Origin: Marinifilum sp965230805
GTDB lineage: Bacteria > Bacteroidota > Bacteroidia > Bacteroidales > Marinifilaceae
NCBI RefSeq assembly: GCF_965230805.1
Contig: NZ_OZ246019.1
Span: 4,278,001 to 4,342,000 of the forward strand
Length of the DNA stretch: 64,000 bases
Reading direction: 5' to 3'
In this document: positions 26,755-35,199 of the stretch, in pieces
Layout of the letters: the number at the start of each line of letters is the position of its first letter
How positions within the stretch are numbered: the stretch's first letter is position 1
Program-made: the position numbers and the translations under genes
The notes under the pieces: model-generated
Told to the model about the DNA's origin: nothing
What the model saw: only the letters and a program-made list of their open reading frames with translations
Databases searched by the model: none

Positions 26755-27099
26755 ATTCTCACCAAACTTTTTATTAGCATTAAACTGGTTTCTTGCTAAT
26801 GACAGAAGCGCCGTCGGGCTTTCTGCTGCCCAATATTTTTAATCGAACTTAGCTTATTACATCAAGCAAACTGAAATTGCCAGGTATTTTGAAATAAAAC
26901 TGGCATAAATTATAATCAATATAAACTAGATGTAATGCCTTGTTAATTAAAAAAAATATTCTACTTTCATATATCTATTAAGAAAAATAACACTACGGGT
27001 AATATTGATGAATAGGGACATTCAATAAAAAAAAAGCCTGTAGTGTTTCATACTAAAGATACAATTAACCTCATTTTATAACTTTTAATATTTGAATTT
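26755..27099 (+). other. Intergenic region upstream of the Bvu_2165-type gene
   Basis: No gene is visible. A CAGAA...TTCTG hairpin lies at about 26803-26825 and the promoter and leader hairpin of the next gene occupy 26940-27047. Confidence 0.4.
26940..27047 (+). promoter_or_regulatory. Promoter and leader hairpin of the Bvu_2165-type gene
   Basis: A TTG (26940-26942), a 19-base spacer and TACTTTCA (26962-26969) fit a Bacteroidota promoter with one mismatch in the -7 box. The resulting ~130-nt leader contains ACACTAC...GTAGTGT arms (about 26990-26996 and 27040-27046) that can close a large hairpin, which may control expression of the downstream DNA-binding protein. Confidence 0.45.
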
Positions 27100-27798
27100 A
27101 TGTATTATTATACATTGTATGACAACAAGCTAACCCAAGACAATCCTGATGATTGTATGGCAAAGTCTGTAAACAGTGTCGTTAAAACTGAAGAAGACCT
27201 GTTTAAATCTCTTACTGCACCTGGTTCCATATTAAAAGATGTGGAAGTTAAGGCTGTTAAAAGTGAAATCTGGAAAACCATAATTTCTTTTCTTGAAGAA
27301 GGTTACGGATATCGCGATGAAAATATTAGTATTCGTTTGGATATCAGTGGAAAATTCGAAGACAAAGATGATAGATTTGATCCGGATCGTCACAAAGTGA
27401 ATATCTCTATAGTACCCGGAAAAAGTCTGAAAAAGGCTTGTAAGGAAATTAAGCCACAGTTTGTAAAAGCTACATCTGTTAAACCCGAAATTGAAAGTGT
27501 TTACGATTGGATTAGCGATACAAGCGATGATGTTTTAAGCCCGGGAGGTACTCTTGAAATTTCTGGTGAAGATTTGAAAATATACACCCAACCTACAGGG
27601 CAAGGCGTATTTTTCATCAATAAATCGAATGGACAGGAAACGCTTGCTGCCATGCCACGAATGAATGAACCCAAAATGCTTTCATTAAGAGTGCCGGAAC
27701 TTGTGGCAGGAACTTATAGAATTGAGATCAGAAATTCGGCTCGAAATGCAAAAAAATTGCGTGTTGGCACAACACCTACTGAATTTACTGTGAAATAG
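27100..27798 (+). CDS. Bvu_2165-type HU-like DNA-binding protein with C-terminal DUF4469-like domain
   Basis: 232 residues without a signal peptide. The N-terminal ~125 residues (MYYYTLYDNKLTQDNPDDCMA..., SEIWKTIISFLEEGYGYR, FDPDRHKVNISI) match the IHF/HU-like domain of the Bacteroidales Bvu_2165 family. The C-terminal ~85 residues (GGTLEISGEDLKIY, VPELVAGTYRIEIRNS) form an Ig-like beta-sandwich of DUF4469 type. These are abundant cytoplasmic proteins, believed to bind DNA and often encoded singly. It has its own promoter, leader hairpin and a very strong terminator. Family recognised from the sequence pattern; the biological role is not established. Confidence 0.78.
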   Translation: MYYYTLYDNKLTQDNPDDCMAKSVNSVVKTEEDLFKSLTAPGSILKDVEVKAVKSEIWKTIISFLEEGYGYRDENISIRLDISGKFEDKDDRFDPDRHKVNISIVPGKSLKKACKEIKPQFVKATSVKPEIESVYDWISDTSDDVLSPGGTLEISGEDLKIYTQPTGQGVFFINKSNGQETLAAMPRMNEPKMLSLRVPELVAGTYRIEIRNSARNAKKLRVGTTPTEFTVK

Positions 27799-27825
27799 AA
27801 AACAAATGGTTAATTGTATGACTTG

Positions 27826-27860
27826 ATCCGTTTGGAATAAAACCCAAACGGATTTTTTTT
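27826..27860 (+). terminator. Strong Rho-independent terminator
   Basis: ATCCGTTTGG pairs perfectly with CCAAACGGAT around a short A-rich loop and is followed by eight T. It ends the preceding DNA-binding protein gene. Confidence 0.85.
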
Positions 27861-27970
27861 ACCATACCCTGTATAAGCTTTAAGCATGACCCTGTATAAG
27901 CTTTAAGCATACCCCTGTATAAGCTTTAAGCATTACCCTGTAAAGGTAGTATACAGGCTATGGTAAAAAA
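27855..27970. repeat. 23-bp tandem repeat inside a 21-nt inverted repeat
   Basis: Three units of about 23 bp (ACCCTGTATAAGCTTTAAGCAT at 27866, 27889 and 27911) and a partial fourth at 27935 lie between inverted arms. The arms at 27855-27875 and 27950-27970 match in 20 of 21 positions (TTTTTTACCATA.CCTGTATA and its complement). Each unit has an internal AAGCTT palindrome. The left arm uses the T-run of the terminator before it. Confidence 0.75.
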
Positions 27971-28681
27971 ATAAGATTTTAAGGAGTCGAAAAACCAAGT
28001 TAATTTCTATGAATAAGATTATTTAACGTCTAACTCACGTTAGATAGATTGATTTTGTTGACTTAATTGATTCGGTGAATTGTTAATCAAATGCCGGTTT
28101 TATCACCTATAATTCTTTTAGGAAAATCCCTAAAAGACATCTTGACTGTATGGCTATGCTAAAAATGATTTTTTGATTATACATGTCTAAACTTTTCCTT
28201 CGCCTAAGGGAAAGACTTTTCATCTTACGTATCTTAGTTTTTCCTTGCCTCGAGGGAAAAGGTTCGACACTAGTGTAAAGAATGCTAATTCCCCGAACTA
28301 ATTTTTTGACCTATTTTCCTTTCTACTGCGTTAAGCTTTTTCGCCGTAGCTACGGCTATGCCTGTAAACCTTGCCTTGTAAAAAGAAAAATATTTTCAAA
28401 AACTTTAATTCGTTTTATTAACACTCTTCACACTAGTCAATAAAAAAAAGAGACATATCCTTAGATATTGCAATAGTTTTTCAGGAAAAACATACTAAAA
28501 AGAGCAAAGGTATGAGATTGATTTCAAGCTTATACTTGCAGTAATCAAAACTCTAAAATATCAGTATACCTGAAATATTTAACACAGCTTTAACATCTAT
28601 TGATGATCATTACAAGCTATTAATTTCTTATTTTTATTTATAACGAAAACAAATAGTATTTAATGATTTAGGAAACTAAAA
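27971..28681. other. Intergenic region holding a MITE-like element
   Basis: About 700 bases without a gene. It contains two CCTT...AAGG hairpins (about 28190-28215 and 28240-28262), the 167-bp element at 28270-28436 and A/T-rich DNA before the YceI gene. Confidence 0.5.
28270..28436. mobile_element. 167-bp MITE-like element, copy 1
   Basis: One of three nearly identical 167-bp copies (others at 30701-30867 and 52652-52818). Ends are imperfect inverted repeats of about 20 bp (CTAGTGTAAAGAATGCTAAT and ATTAACACTCTTCACACTAG, 16 of 20 pairing). The CTAG at each edge could be a 4-bp target duplication of the YTAR kind made by IS5-group elements. There is no transposase gene inside. The core contains a GCCGTAGCTACGGC palindrome. 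Confidence 0.75.
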
Positions 28682-29290
28682 ATGAGTAACATGAAAAAAG
28701 CAATATTAAAAATGACAAGCGTATTCGTGGTCTTGGTATTTATTTTATCGACAAATGCATATGCGAATCAGGCCAATAAAAAATTGAAAAGCGAAAAAAG
28801 TACGGTTAAATGGTTGGGGAAAAAAGTTACTGGCGAACATTCGGGAACCATAAAGATTAAGAAAGGACATCTTGTTTTTAAAGATGATCAACTTGAAAAA
28901 GGAACTTTTGTTGTAGATATGACTTCTATTGTAAATACCGACATTAAAGATGAAGGATATAGAGCAAAACTGGTAGGGCATTTAAAATCGGATGATTTTT
29001 TTGGTGTTGAGAAATATCCGGAGGCTAAGTTTGAATTGGTTAAGGCAAAAAAACTGAGCGATGGAAAATACGAAGTTCATGGTGATGTTACCATAAAGGG
29101 CATTACAAAACCCATTCGTTTTAATGTTGAAATGAAAAATCATGGCGATGAACTGCATGTAAGTGGAAAAATTGTAATCGATAGGAGCAAGTTTGATGTA
29201 CGATACGGATCGGGAAGCTTTTTCGACAATTTAGGTGATAAAACCATTTATGACGACTTTGAGTTGCATCTCGATTTGTATTTGCAATAA
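28682..29290 (+). CDS. YceI family periplasmic lipocalin-like protein
   Basis: 202 residues with a signal peptide ending NAYAN (start at 28682 or, equally well, ATG 28691). The body is a YceI beta-barrel: KSTVKWLGKKVTGEHSGTIKI, VDMTSI, L..HLKSDDFFGVEKYPEAKFEL, GDVTIKGITKPIRFNVE and KIVIDRSKFDVRYGSGSFFDNLGDKTIYDDFELH. YceI proteins bind long isoprenoids such as polyprenyl quinone precursors in the periplasm and are linked to respiratory or stress adaptation. The gene stands alone between a gene-poor repeat region and its own terminator. Confidence 0.92.
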   Translation: MSNMKKAILKMTSVFVVLVFILSTNAYANQANKKLKSEKSTVKWLGKKVTGEHSGTIKIKKGHLVFKDDQLEKGTFVVDMTSIVNTDIKDEGYRAKLVGHLKSDDFFGVEKYPEAKFELVKAKKLSDGKYEVHGDVTIKGITKPIRFNVEMKNHGDELHVSGKIVIDRSKFDVRYGSGSFFDNLGDKTIYDDFELHLDLYLQ

Positions 29291-29309
29291 ATAAAATGAA
29301 TCAGAACTA

Positions 29310-29339
29310 AACCGAATTTAGATGAAATTCGGTTTTTTC
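29310..29339 (+). terminator. Rho-independent terminator after yceI-like gene
   Basis: AACCGAATTT pairs with AAATTCGGTT and is followed by a T-run. It lies about 20 bp after the stop codon. Confidence 0.8.
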
Positions 29340-29452
29340 TTGTAAATTCATCTGTTGGTCACCTTAAAATACTCCTTGATAAAGGATAGTTTTTTTATAT
29401 TTTAAATAATTGTATTTTTTGGAGCTTTTAACAGTTAAAACCCCCTTTTTGT

Positions 29453-30637
29453 ATGAAGCGAAGTTTATTTGCTACATTATTATTGATTTTTTTTGTAGGT
29501 AGTTTGTTTGCTAAAGTTAATCCTAAAAATCTTGTTAGCACAAGTGTTTATTCAACAATTCTGAAAGAGAAACGAGAATTACAAATTCTGTTACCAAGTG
29601 AATTTAGCGATACTTATTTTAGTTATCCTGTGATTTATTTGCTTGATGCAGAAGCAAATTTTAGTACAGGTGTAGATGTGTTGAGTTTTTTAATGGATAA
29701 TCACTTTATTCCTCCTCATGTAGTAGTTGGAATACCCAATACGGAGCGATTTAGAGACATGACCCCTGTAGATTCGATCCTAAATAAAACAATTTTCCCT
29801 AAAAGAGGTGGAGCAGATACTTTTCTGAAAGCCATGGAAACAGATATATTCCCTTTCGTTGCAAAACAATATCGCGGTGGCTCTCGTCGTTTGGTGTTAG
29901 GACACAATTACAGTGGATTATTTGTTATGCATGCATTTTTGTCAAGATCCGATTTATTTGACAGGTTCATGGCTTTTAGTCCAATTTTATGGTGGAATAA
30001 CACTGCCATGGTAAACGACATGGATAAATTTCTTTCCGAAAATTCAAGCCTGAGAAAGTATTTGTTTATGAGTTTTGCTAAAGAAGCTAAGAATATGCTG
30101 GAAGCTTGCAAGGACTTAACGAAGGTGATGGACGAAAAGGCTCCAAGTGACTTGAACTGGAAATACGAATGGATGCCAGATGAAGATCATTATAGTTTGT
30201 ATCGCAAAAGTTTGATGAGAGGAATGGAGATTATCTTTAAAGACTATAAATATCCATCGGTTGAAGATTTGGTGAAAGGAGGAATTGCAACAGCTAATGG
30301 CTATTTAAGGGATATCATGCTAAATTATGGCAGAAAAGAAAAGCTTCCGTATTCATTGCTTGAAAGTGTTTGTTTGCAATTAAAACAAGAGGAAAAATAT
30401 CCCGAAGCGATTAAGTTTTTAACATACACATCGGTAAACTACCCCGAAAAAGCAGAGCCTTTTTTTTATGCTGGTGAAATATACGAAACAACAGAAAAGT
30501 ATCAGGAAGCTATGAAGTTTTACGAGGTAGCCCATAAGAAAGACAAGGGAAGATGGGATTACGAACAAAAGTTTCTGGCGATGCAGAAATTAATTGAGGA
30601 GTTAAAAAATAAGGAGCAAAATAAAGCACAGCTCTAG
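29453..30637 (+). CDS. Secreted esterase-like alpha/beta-hydrolase with TPR tail, nucleophile Ser replaced
   Basis: 394 residues, signal peptide ending GSLFA. Residues ~25-265 follow the esterase D / siderophore-esterase-like fold: VIYLLDAEANFSTGVDVLSFL, VVVGIPNTERFRDMTP, then the nucleophile elbow and FDRFMAFSPILWWN. The final ~100 residues form TPR helices (YPEAIKFLTYTSVNYPEKAEPFFYAGEIYETTEKYQEAMKFYE), as in many Bacteroidota members. The elbow reads G150-H-N-Y-S-G155, where the family has GHSxGG, so the catalytic Ser is Asn152. The candidate catalytic His (DEDHYS) is present. It may be inactive, use Ser154, or serve as a binding protein. Confidence 0.8.
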   Translation: MKRSLFATLLLIFFVGSLFAKVNPKNLVSTSVYSTILKEKRELQILLPSEFSDTYFSYPVIYLLDAEANFSTGVDVLSFLMDNHFIPPHVVVGIPNTERFRDMTPVDSILNKTIFPKRGGADTFLKAMETDIFPFVAKQYRGGSRRLVLGHNYSGLFVMHAFLSRSDLFDRFMAFSPILWWNNTAMVNDMDKFLSENSSLRKYLFMSFAKEAKNMLEACKDLTKVMDEKAPSDLNWKYEWMPDEDHYSLYRKSLMRGMEIIFKDYKYPSVEDLVKGGIATANGYLRDIMLNYGRKEKLPYSLLESVCLQLKQEEKYPEAIKFLTYTSVNYPEKAEPFFYAGEIYETTEKYQEAMKFYEVAHKKDKGRWDYEQKFLAMQKLIEELKNKEQNKAQL

Positions 30638-30700
30638 TTGTTCCGGACCAAAGAGATTCATATTCTCCTTTCATTCCCCTTCGCAATATCCCGATATTCC

Positions 30701-30867
30701 CTAGTGTAAAGAATGCTAATTCCCCGAACTAATTTTTTGACCTATTTTCCTTTCTACTGCGTTAAGTTTTTTCGCCGTAGCTACGGCTATGCCTGTAAAC
30801 CTTGCCTTGTAAAAAGAAAAATATTTTCAAAAACTTTAATTCGTTTTATTAACACTCTTCACACTAG
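30701..30867. mobile_element. 167-bp MITE-like element, copy 2
   Basis: Same orientation as copy 1 and differing at very few positions (for example AAGTTTTTT where copy 1 has AAGCTTTTT). It is again bounded by CTAG. It sits between the convergent esterase-like gene and the lipoprotein operon. Confidence 0.75.
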
Positions 30868-30936
30868 GTAATTTGAGAAAACTTCTACTCAAAATCAGTG
30901 CAAACTGTGACAATATTTTTAGTTGAAATTAGTTTG

Positions 30937-32346
30937 CTAGTTGGTCTCCATATTCTGGAAAGTATAGAAGCTGGTTTCTCCCGATTTGATTTGAATTTGA
31001 ACATTTTGATTTTTTACCAATCCATCGGGAGAATTGACCTGTAGGATTAAATTATTTTCACCTTCCTTTAACCTGATTCTACTGTAGTGAATGCTGTAAG
31101 GTAAAGTTTGCCAGTTACGGGTATCTGCCTTTTCGGTTACTGCATTTAAAACGCCAACCAAAAAACCAACAGTATCATCTTGGCTGCGGGCATAATTTTC
31201 CAAGGCCTTTTTTGTAGCCAATCGTAATAAGGAATTTGCCATTTCTCTAAGCATTCTGTCGCGAAGCGTTTTAAAAGCAATGGCGTTTATGTCTTCAGCT
31301 TTATCAAGCGGGTATGAAAGCGAATCATTAACAATAACGGATGCTTCGGTATACAAAGGAATCCGTTCTGCATACTTTGGAAAAGCAACTCTTACAAATT
31401 CTAAATCGTTTAATGAGTTTCTGGTTTTATTATCCATATCGCCAACATAGAAAGGAAAGTTAAGATCTTCACCTTCGCTTGCCATTGTTAAATACCCATC
31501 AGTACCGTTAAGAGCACTAAAATTAATACTCCATTCATCTTTAACCGGACCCAAACCAGTAAGCCAAATGAAAACCAAGTCGCCTTCCTTCTTTTTAGCT
31601 TTTATGTAATCGAATCCAAATTGCTCCCTGTAAAACTCATATTCTTGAGTTAAACCAGTTTGATATGCAGTTCTTAGCAGATCTTCTTTAAGTTGAAGCG
31701 GTGCTGCTGTACCAAAATTTTTGGTGTAATTCTCTTCGTAGATTTTTAAGGCATTTCGATATGCAATAAATGCATTGTTATAATCCTTTGTCGAATCATA
31801 AATCAATCCCATTAATACATGCGCAAATGCATCATCGCTATATCGATTTTTAAAATTTTTCGGATACTTGTCATTTAAAGCATATAGCTTTTCGTTCACT
31901 CTTCTGCATTCTACCAATGCTGACCCTGTATTACCCATTTCCAAATAGCTCAATGCTTTGTAGAAGTTCAGCATTACGTTTTCGAAATCTTCGGGCACAT
32001 AAGGTTTTGTTGCAGGATTTGTAAGAAGGGCTAATGCCTCATTTGCAATGTTTTTTCTCTGGTCTTCTATAAACAAATCAGCTTCATTAAAATAATTGGT
32101 AGCTTTTTGGTAATCTTGTTGCATCCACGCAAGTGTTCCTTTATTCAATAGATAAAGGGAACGGTTTTTATTTCTATGATTCTTGGCATCCTGATCAAGA
32201 GTTCTTTCAGCATTAGTAATATCTCCCGTTAAGAAATATTGGTTAAATGCTTCATTTTGCGCATAGTAGGTAGCACATCCTGATAAGAAAAGACTCGAAA
32301 TAAAAACAAGTAGGAAAAATGCCTTATTTGTAAAAAGCTTATTCAT
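30937..32346 (-). CDS. COG3014-like lipoprotein
   Basis: The start at 32346 places a lipoprotein signal (MNKLFTNKAFFLLVFISSLFLSGC, lipobox LSGC) at the N-terminus. Upstream in-frame codons only overlap the neighbouring gene. The 469-residue body has TPR-like helices in the first half (YLLNKGTLAWMQQDYQKATNYFNEAD, VMLNFYKALSYLEMGNTGSALVECRR, AFAHVLMGLIYDSTKDYNNAFIAYRNAL) and a beta-rich second half. This matches COG3014-type lipoproteins that are usually encoded with an LpoB homolog, as here (46-bp gap). The pair is thought to act in the outer membrane/periplasm around cell-wall synthesis; the precise role is unknown. Confidence 0.8.
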   Translation of the reverse strand: MNKLFTNKAFFLLVFISSLFLSGCATYYAQNEAFNQYFLTGDITNAERTLDQDAKNHRNKNRSLYLLNKGTLAWMQQDYQKATNYFNEADLFIEDQRKNIANEALALLTNPATKPYVPEDFENVMLNFYKALSYLEMGNTGSALVECRRVNEKLYALNDKYPKNFKNRYSDDAFAHVLMGLIYDSTKDYNNAFIAYRNALKIYEENYTKNFGTAAPLQLKEDLLRTAYQTGLTQEYEFYREQFGFDYIKAKKKEGDLVFIWLTGLGPVKDEWSINFSALNGTDGYLTMASEGEDLNFPFYVGDMDNKTRNSLNDLEFVRVAFPKYAERIPLYTEASVIVNDSLSYPLDKAEDINAIAFKTLRDRMLREMANSLLRLATKKALENYARSQDDTVGFLVGVLNAVTEKADTRNWQTLPYSIHYSRIRLKEGENNLILQVNSPDGLVKNQNVQIQIKSGETSFYTFQNMETN

Positions 32347-32392
32347 TGCAAAAAGAGGAAAGAAGGGAAGACCAATGCTTCCCTTTAAATGT

Positions 32393-32977
32393 TTATCGAT
32401 TAACGTATTTCTTGATTTTTTTATCTCCAATCCAAACCAATTCGTTGGTTTCAAGATTGGTTAGTTCAAGGTTCAACTGATAATAGCGTACTTTTTCCTT
32501 TTTATAACTATCGATGATTGAAGTAATATCACCTTGAAGAATAAAATCAGCACCCAATTCACGTCCCCATTTTTTTATGGTTTCCTTTGAAGCGAAATCT
32601 TGCTGATCTGCTCTTTCCTGGCGTAACTCTTCTCTTTTTGCACCAGCTTGAACCAATCTTACCCGGCCATCATTTAAAATAGCCTTCTCAATGTCTTTGA
32701 TATATGTGTCGGAATCAATATGCTCAGAGCTTTTGTTCAAAATTAAACCAACGGTTATTACTGGTTTTTTATCGAATTCGTTTCGATAATTTTCTATCCA
32801 GCCCTGATTAAGAACTTGTTCGATTAAAGCTTCGGCAGCCAATTTGGAATCGGTATCGTTCCAACGTCCACTTAAATCAATTTGCTGATCGGGTGATACT
32901 CTTGTTACCTGTCTTGAACATGATGCAAAACTGATTAAAGCAAGAGCGAAAACAAATAGGCGAAATGAGTATTTCAT
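32393..32977 (-). CDS. lpoB: LpoB-like lipoprotein (penicillin-binding protein activator)
   Basis: Start at 32977 gives the lipoprotein signal MKYSFRLFVFALALISFASC. The mature part has the LpoB-type fold: LSGRWNDTDSKLAAEALIEQVL, PVITVGLILNKSSEHIDSDTYIKDIEKAILNDGRVRLV, a helix rich in Arg/Glu, GRELGADFILQGDITSI and YQLNLELTNLETNELVWIGDKKIKKYV. In enterobacteria LpoB stimulates PBP1b from the outer membrane; in Bacteroidota homologs this is assumed. It is the first gene of a two-gene minus-strand unit with the COG3014-like lipoprotein. Confidence 0.87.
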   Translation of the reverse strand: MKYSFRLFVFALALISFASCSRQVTRVSPDQQIDLSGRWNDTDSKLAAEALIEQVLNQGWIENYRNEFDKKPVITVGLILNKSSEHIDSDTYIKDIEKAILNDGRVRLVQAGAKREELRQERADQQDFASKETIKKWGRELGADFILQGDITSIIDSYKKEKVRYYQLNLELTNLETNELVWIGDKKIKKYVNR

Positions 32978-33059
32978 ATAACTAATCATTTTTTGTTTGT
33001 AAAATCAAATTTGTAATATTTTTAGCGATATTAGGATTAACAATATTTATGCCATAAGG

Positions 33060-33944
33060 CTACAATTCTTCTCTCAACTTGTTCAGTTTTTTATACAGAG
33101 AATTACTTGCCGGAAGTAATGGTAGACGCAAGTTGTTTAAAATGATATTTCTTTGATGTAACAAAGCCTTTATGCCTGCCGGATTTCCTTCAATAAATAT
33201 TCCTTTTATTAATTCGAATAATCTGTAATGATTTTTTAGTGCTTGCTGGTTTTCACCTTTTAAAGTTTGTTGAACCATGCTGCTGAATTCCCTAGGGAAT
33301 GCATTACCAATTACGGAAATTACTCCGGATGCTCCTAGTTGAATCATCGCAAACGTGATAGCATCATCACCCGAGATGACCAAAAAATCATCTGGTTTAT
33401 CTTTTATGATTTGCATGATTTGATTTAAGTCTCCGGATGCTTCTTTTACTGCAATTACATTTGATAATGTTTTTGCGATTCTTACCGTGGTTTCCGCACT
33501 AATATTTATGCTGGTTCTGCTCGGAACGTTGTATATTATAACAGGTACAGGACTTGTTTCTGATATTAATTTGTAGTGTTGAAATAATCCTTCTTGACTT
33601 GGTTTGTTGTAATATGGAGCAACAGATAATATTGCATCTATTTTATCGAAATTGTTAAAATTTTTGATTTGCTGAACCACATCTTGCGTGTTATTTCCTC
33701 CAAATCCGACAACAATAGGTACACGATTGTTTGTTGTTTCGATAACGCAATCAACAACAGAACTTTTCTCCTCATTGTTTAAGGTGGCCGTTTCCCCTGT
33801 TGTACCTAGCACAACCAAGTAATTTACGCCATTTGTAATTTGAAAATTTACTAGCTTTTTCAACGAATCGAAATCTACATTGCCATTATCTAAAAATGGA
33901 GTAACAATTGCAATTCCGGTTCCAATGAATTTATCGATAGTCAT
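33060..33944 (-). CDS. dapA: 4-hydroxy-tetrahydrodipicolinate synthase
   Basis: 294 residues, a full-length DapA TIM barrel. Key residues are present: GTTGE (47-51) for pyruvate binding, Tyr138 and Arg143 in IIYNVPSRT, and the Schiff-base Lys167 in AVKEASGD. It condenses pyruvate and aspartate semialdehyde in lysine/diaminopimelate synthesis, feeding peptidoglycan. The start codon lies one base after the stop of the upstream gene, so the two are translationally linked. No lysine riboswitch is visible upstream. Confidence 0.96.
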   Translation of the reverse strand: MTIDKFIGTGIAIVTPFLDNGNVDFDSLKKLVNFQITNGVNYLVVLGTTGETATLNNEEKSSVVDCVIETTNNRVPIVVGFGGNNTQDVVQQIKNFNNFDKIDAILSVAPYYNKPSQEGLFQHYKLISETSPVPVIIYNVPSRTSINISAETTVRIAKTLSNVIAVKEASGDLNQIMQIIKDKPDDFLVISGDDAITFAMIQLGASGVISVIGNAFPREFSSMVQQTLKGENQQALKNHYRLFELIKGIFIEGNPAGIKALLHQRNIILNNLRLPLLPASNSLYKKLNKLREEL

Positions 33945-33945
33945 G

Positions 33946-34488
33946 TTAGTGTTTTTTTATTAGTGAGAGGTAGTTTAAGCTTTCTTTTATTAAGTTTTCC
34001 AATGTCTTATTTTTTCCTTGATCAATCATAAGGTCCAATCGGCCGCTGCTCTGGGAAACTGCACCAACTTTACACGCTGCATTTGATAATTCTGCTATAT
34101 ATCTAAACGATATGTGATCAGAATCAGAGAGGATAAATAATAAATCAAACCTCTGGTTCATAAATTTATTTAAATCTTCTGCTATTGGTTCTCCATTCCA
34201 TTTCACATCTTTATTGGTATAGAAATTGATTTTTTGCGCAATACCAAAATCAGGAAGTTCGCTCGCATTAATCCATCCAACGGTTTCAACTTTAAAGCCC
34301 ATTTTTAATAAGTCTTCCGAGAACTTTTTTACAGTAGGATAGTTTTTCTCATCCTCTGTATCGAAAAGTATTCCAATGTTTTTAGCTCTTTCCAAGTTGT
34401 AAAACTCTTTTTTTCTTGGATGCTTTCGCAATTTACTCTTTATAATTCGATTCGAAAGTTGTTGTTTGATACTTTGAATAAGACTCAT
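33946..34488 (-). CDS. Conserved hypothetical protein upstream of dapA (probably DUF6913)
   Basis: 180 residues, soluble, no signal peptide. A basic N-terminus (IKSKLRKHPRKKEFYNLE) precedes an alpha/beta domain (NIGILFDTEDEKNYPTVKKFSEDLLKMGFKVETVGWINASELPDF, FDLLFILSDSDHISFRYIAELSNAACKVGA). The pattern and the place directly before dapA fit a small Bacteroidota family that I believe is DUF6913. It is one base from dapA and certainly in the same transcript. No catalytic motif is evident. Confidence 0.65.
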   Translation of the reverse strand: MSLIQSIKQQLSNRIIKSKLRKHPRKKEFYNLERAKNIGILFDTEDEKNYPTVKKFSEDLLKMGFKVETVGWINASELPDFGIAQKINFYTNKDVKWNGEPIAEDLNKFMNQRFDLLFILSDSDHISFRYIAELSNAACKVGAVSQSSGRLDLMIDQGKNKTLENLIKESLNYLSLIKKH

Positions 34489-34595
34489 TTTAATAATAAT
34501 AGTTTAATTTCAGACGCTTGGTTGAGAGGTTTACGCTTGTTAAATTTTGAAATTACAAGTTATGAAAAATTTTAGAGCGTAATTTCTTTTTAATA

Positions 34596-35183
34596 CTATT
34601 TATATCTTTTTGGTGATTGGTATCCACCAAGATAAAGTTTGCCAGGTTTAATCTTGATTTGATTCGCCAGTTCTTCCATGCTATTTGCATTTAAAGCATT
34701 GCATGCTTTTATGGCAATTTTAGCGCAGGCTAATGTGTCTTCCAAGGCATCGTGATGTTTAAGCGGGATATCAAAAATATGAGCTAATGTATTTAGCTTA
34801 TGATTGGGCATATTTGGCCATAAATTTCTACTTATCTGAACAGTACACATGTAATCAAAATCGGGATTGGAAATGCCATAGGTTTGTAAACAGGCTCGTA
34901 GTACTGAAATGTCGAAACTAGCATTATGAGCAATTATCATATTTCCATAAAAAAAATCTTCCACTTCATCCCAAATATAGTTAAAACTGGGTTGATCGGC
35001 TACGTCATCCTCACTTATGCCATGAATACTAACATTGATTGGATGAAAATACATTTCTGGCGGGGCAATCAGCCATTCTTTACTTTCAACAATCGCTCCG
35101 TTTTCAACACGTACAAGTCCAAGTGAACAGGCTGAATTTCTTTTGCCGTTTGCTGTTTCAAAATCTATTGCTGTAAAATTCAT
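34596..35183 (-). CDS. DnaQ-like 3'-5' exonuclease (DEDDh)
   Basis: 195 residues with all three exonuclease motifs: ExoI FTAIDFET (Asp7, Glu9), ExoII AHNASFD (Asp91) and ExoIII HHDALEDT (His144, Asp149), the DEDDh arrangement. It covers the exonuclease domain only, so it is a free epsilon-like or exonuclease-X-like enzyme, not a polymerase fusion. Such proteins trim DNA or RNA 3' ends in repair. It sits 16 bp downstream of ligA and is likely co-transcribed with it, which supports a DNA-repair role. Confidence 0.9.
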   Translation of the reverse strand: MNFTAIDFETANGKRNSACSLGLVRVENGAIVESKEWLIAPPEMYFHPINVSIHGISEDDVADQPSFNYIWDEVEDFFYGNMIIAHNASFDISVLRACLQTYGISNPDFDYMCTVQISRNLWPNMPNHKLNTLAHIFDIPLKHHDALEDTLACAKIAIKACNALNANSMEELANQIKIKPGKLYLGGYQSPKRYK

Positions 35184-35199
35184 ATGGGATTATAACTGC

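Noticed and set aside
27866..27942. Regular 22-23-bp repeats suggested a CRISPR array
   Set aside because: Units follow each other without spacers, there are fewer than four, and no cas genes are near.
30937..32454. Longer 505-residue version of the COG3014-like lipoprotein
   Set aside because: The extra 36 residues overlap the LpoB-like gene and hide the lipoprotein signal that starts at 32346.
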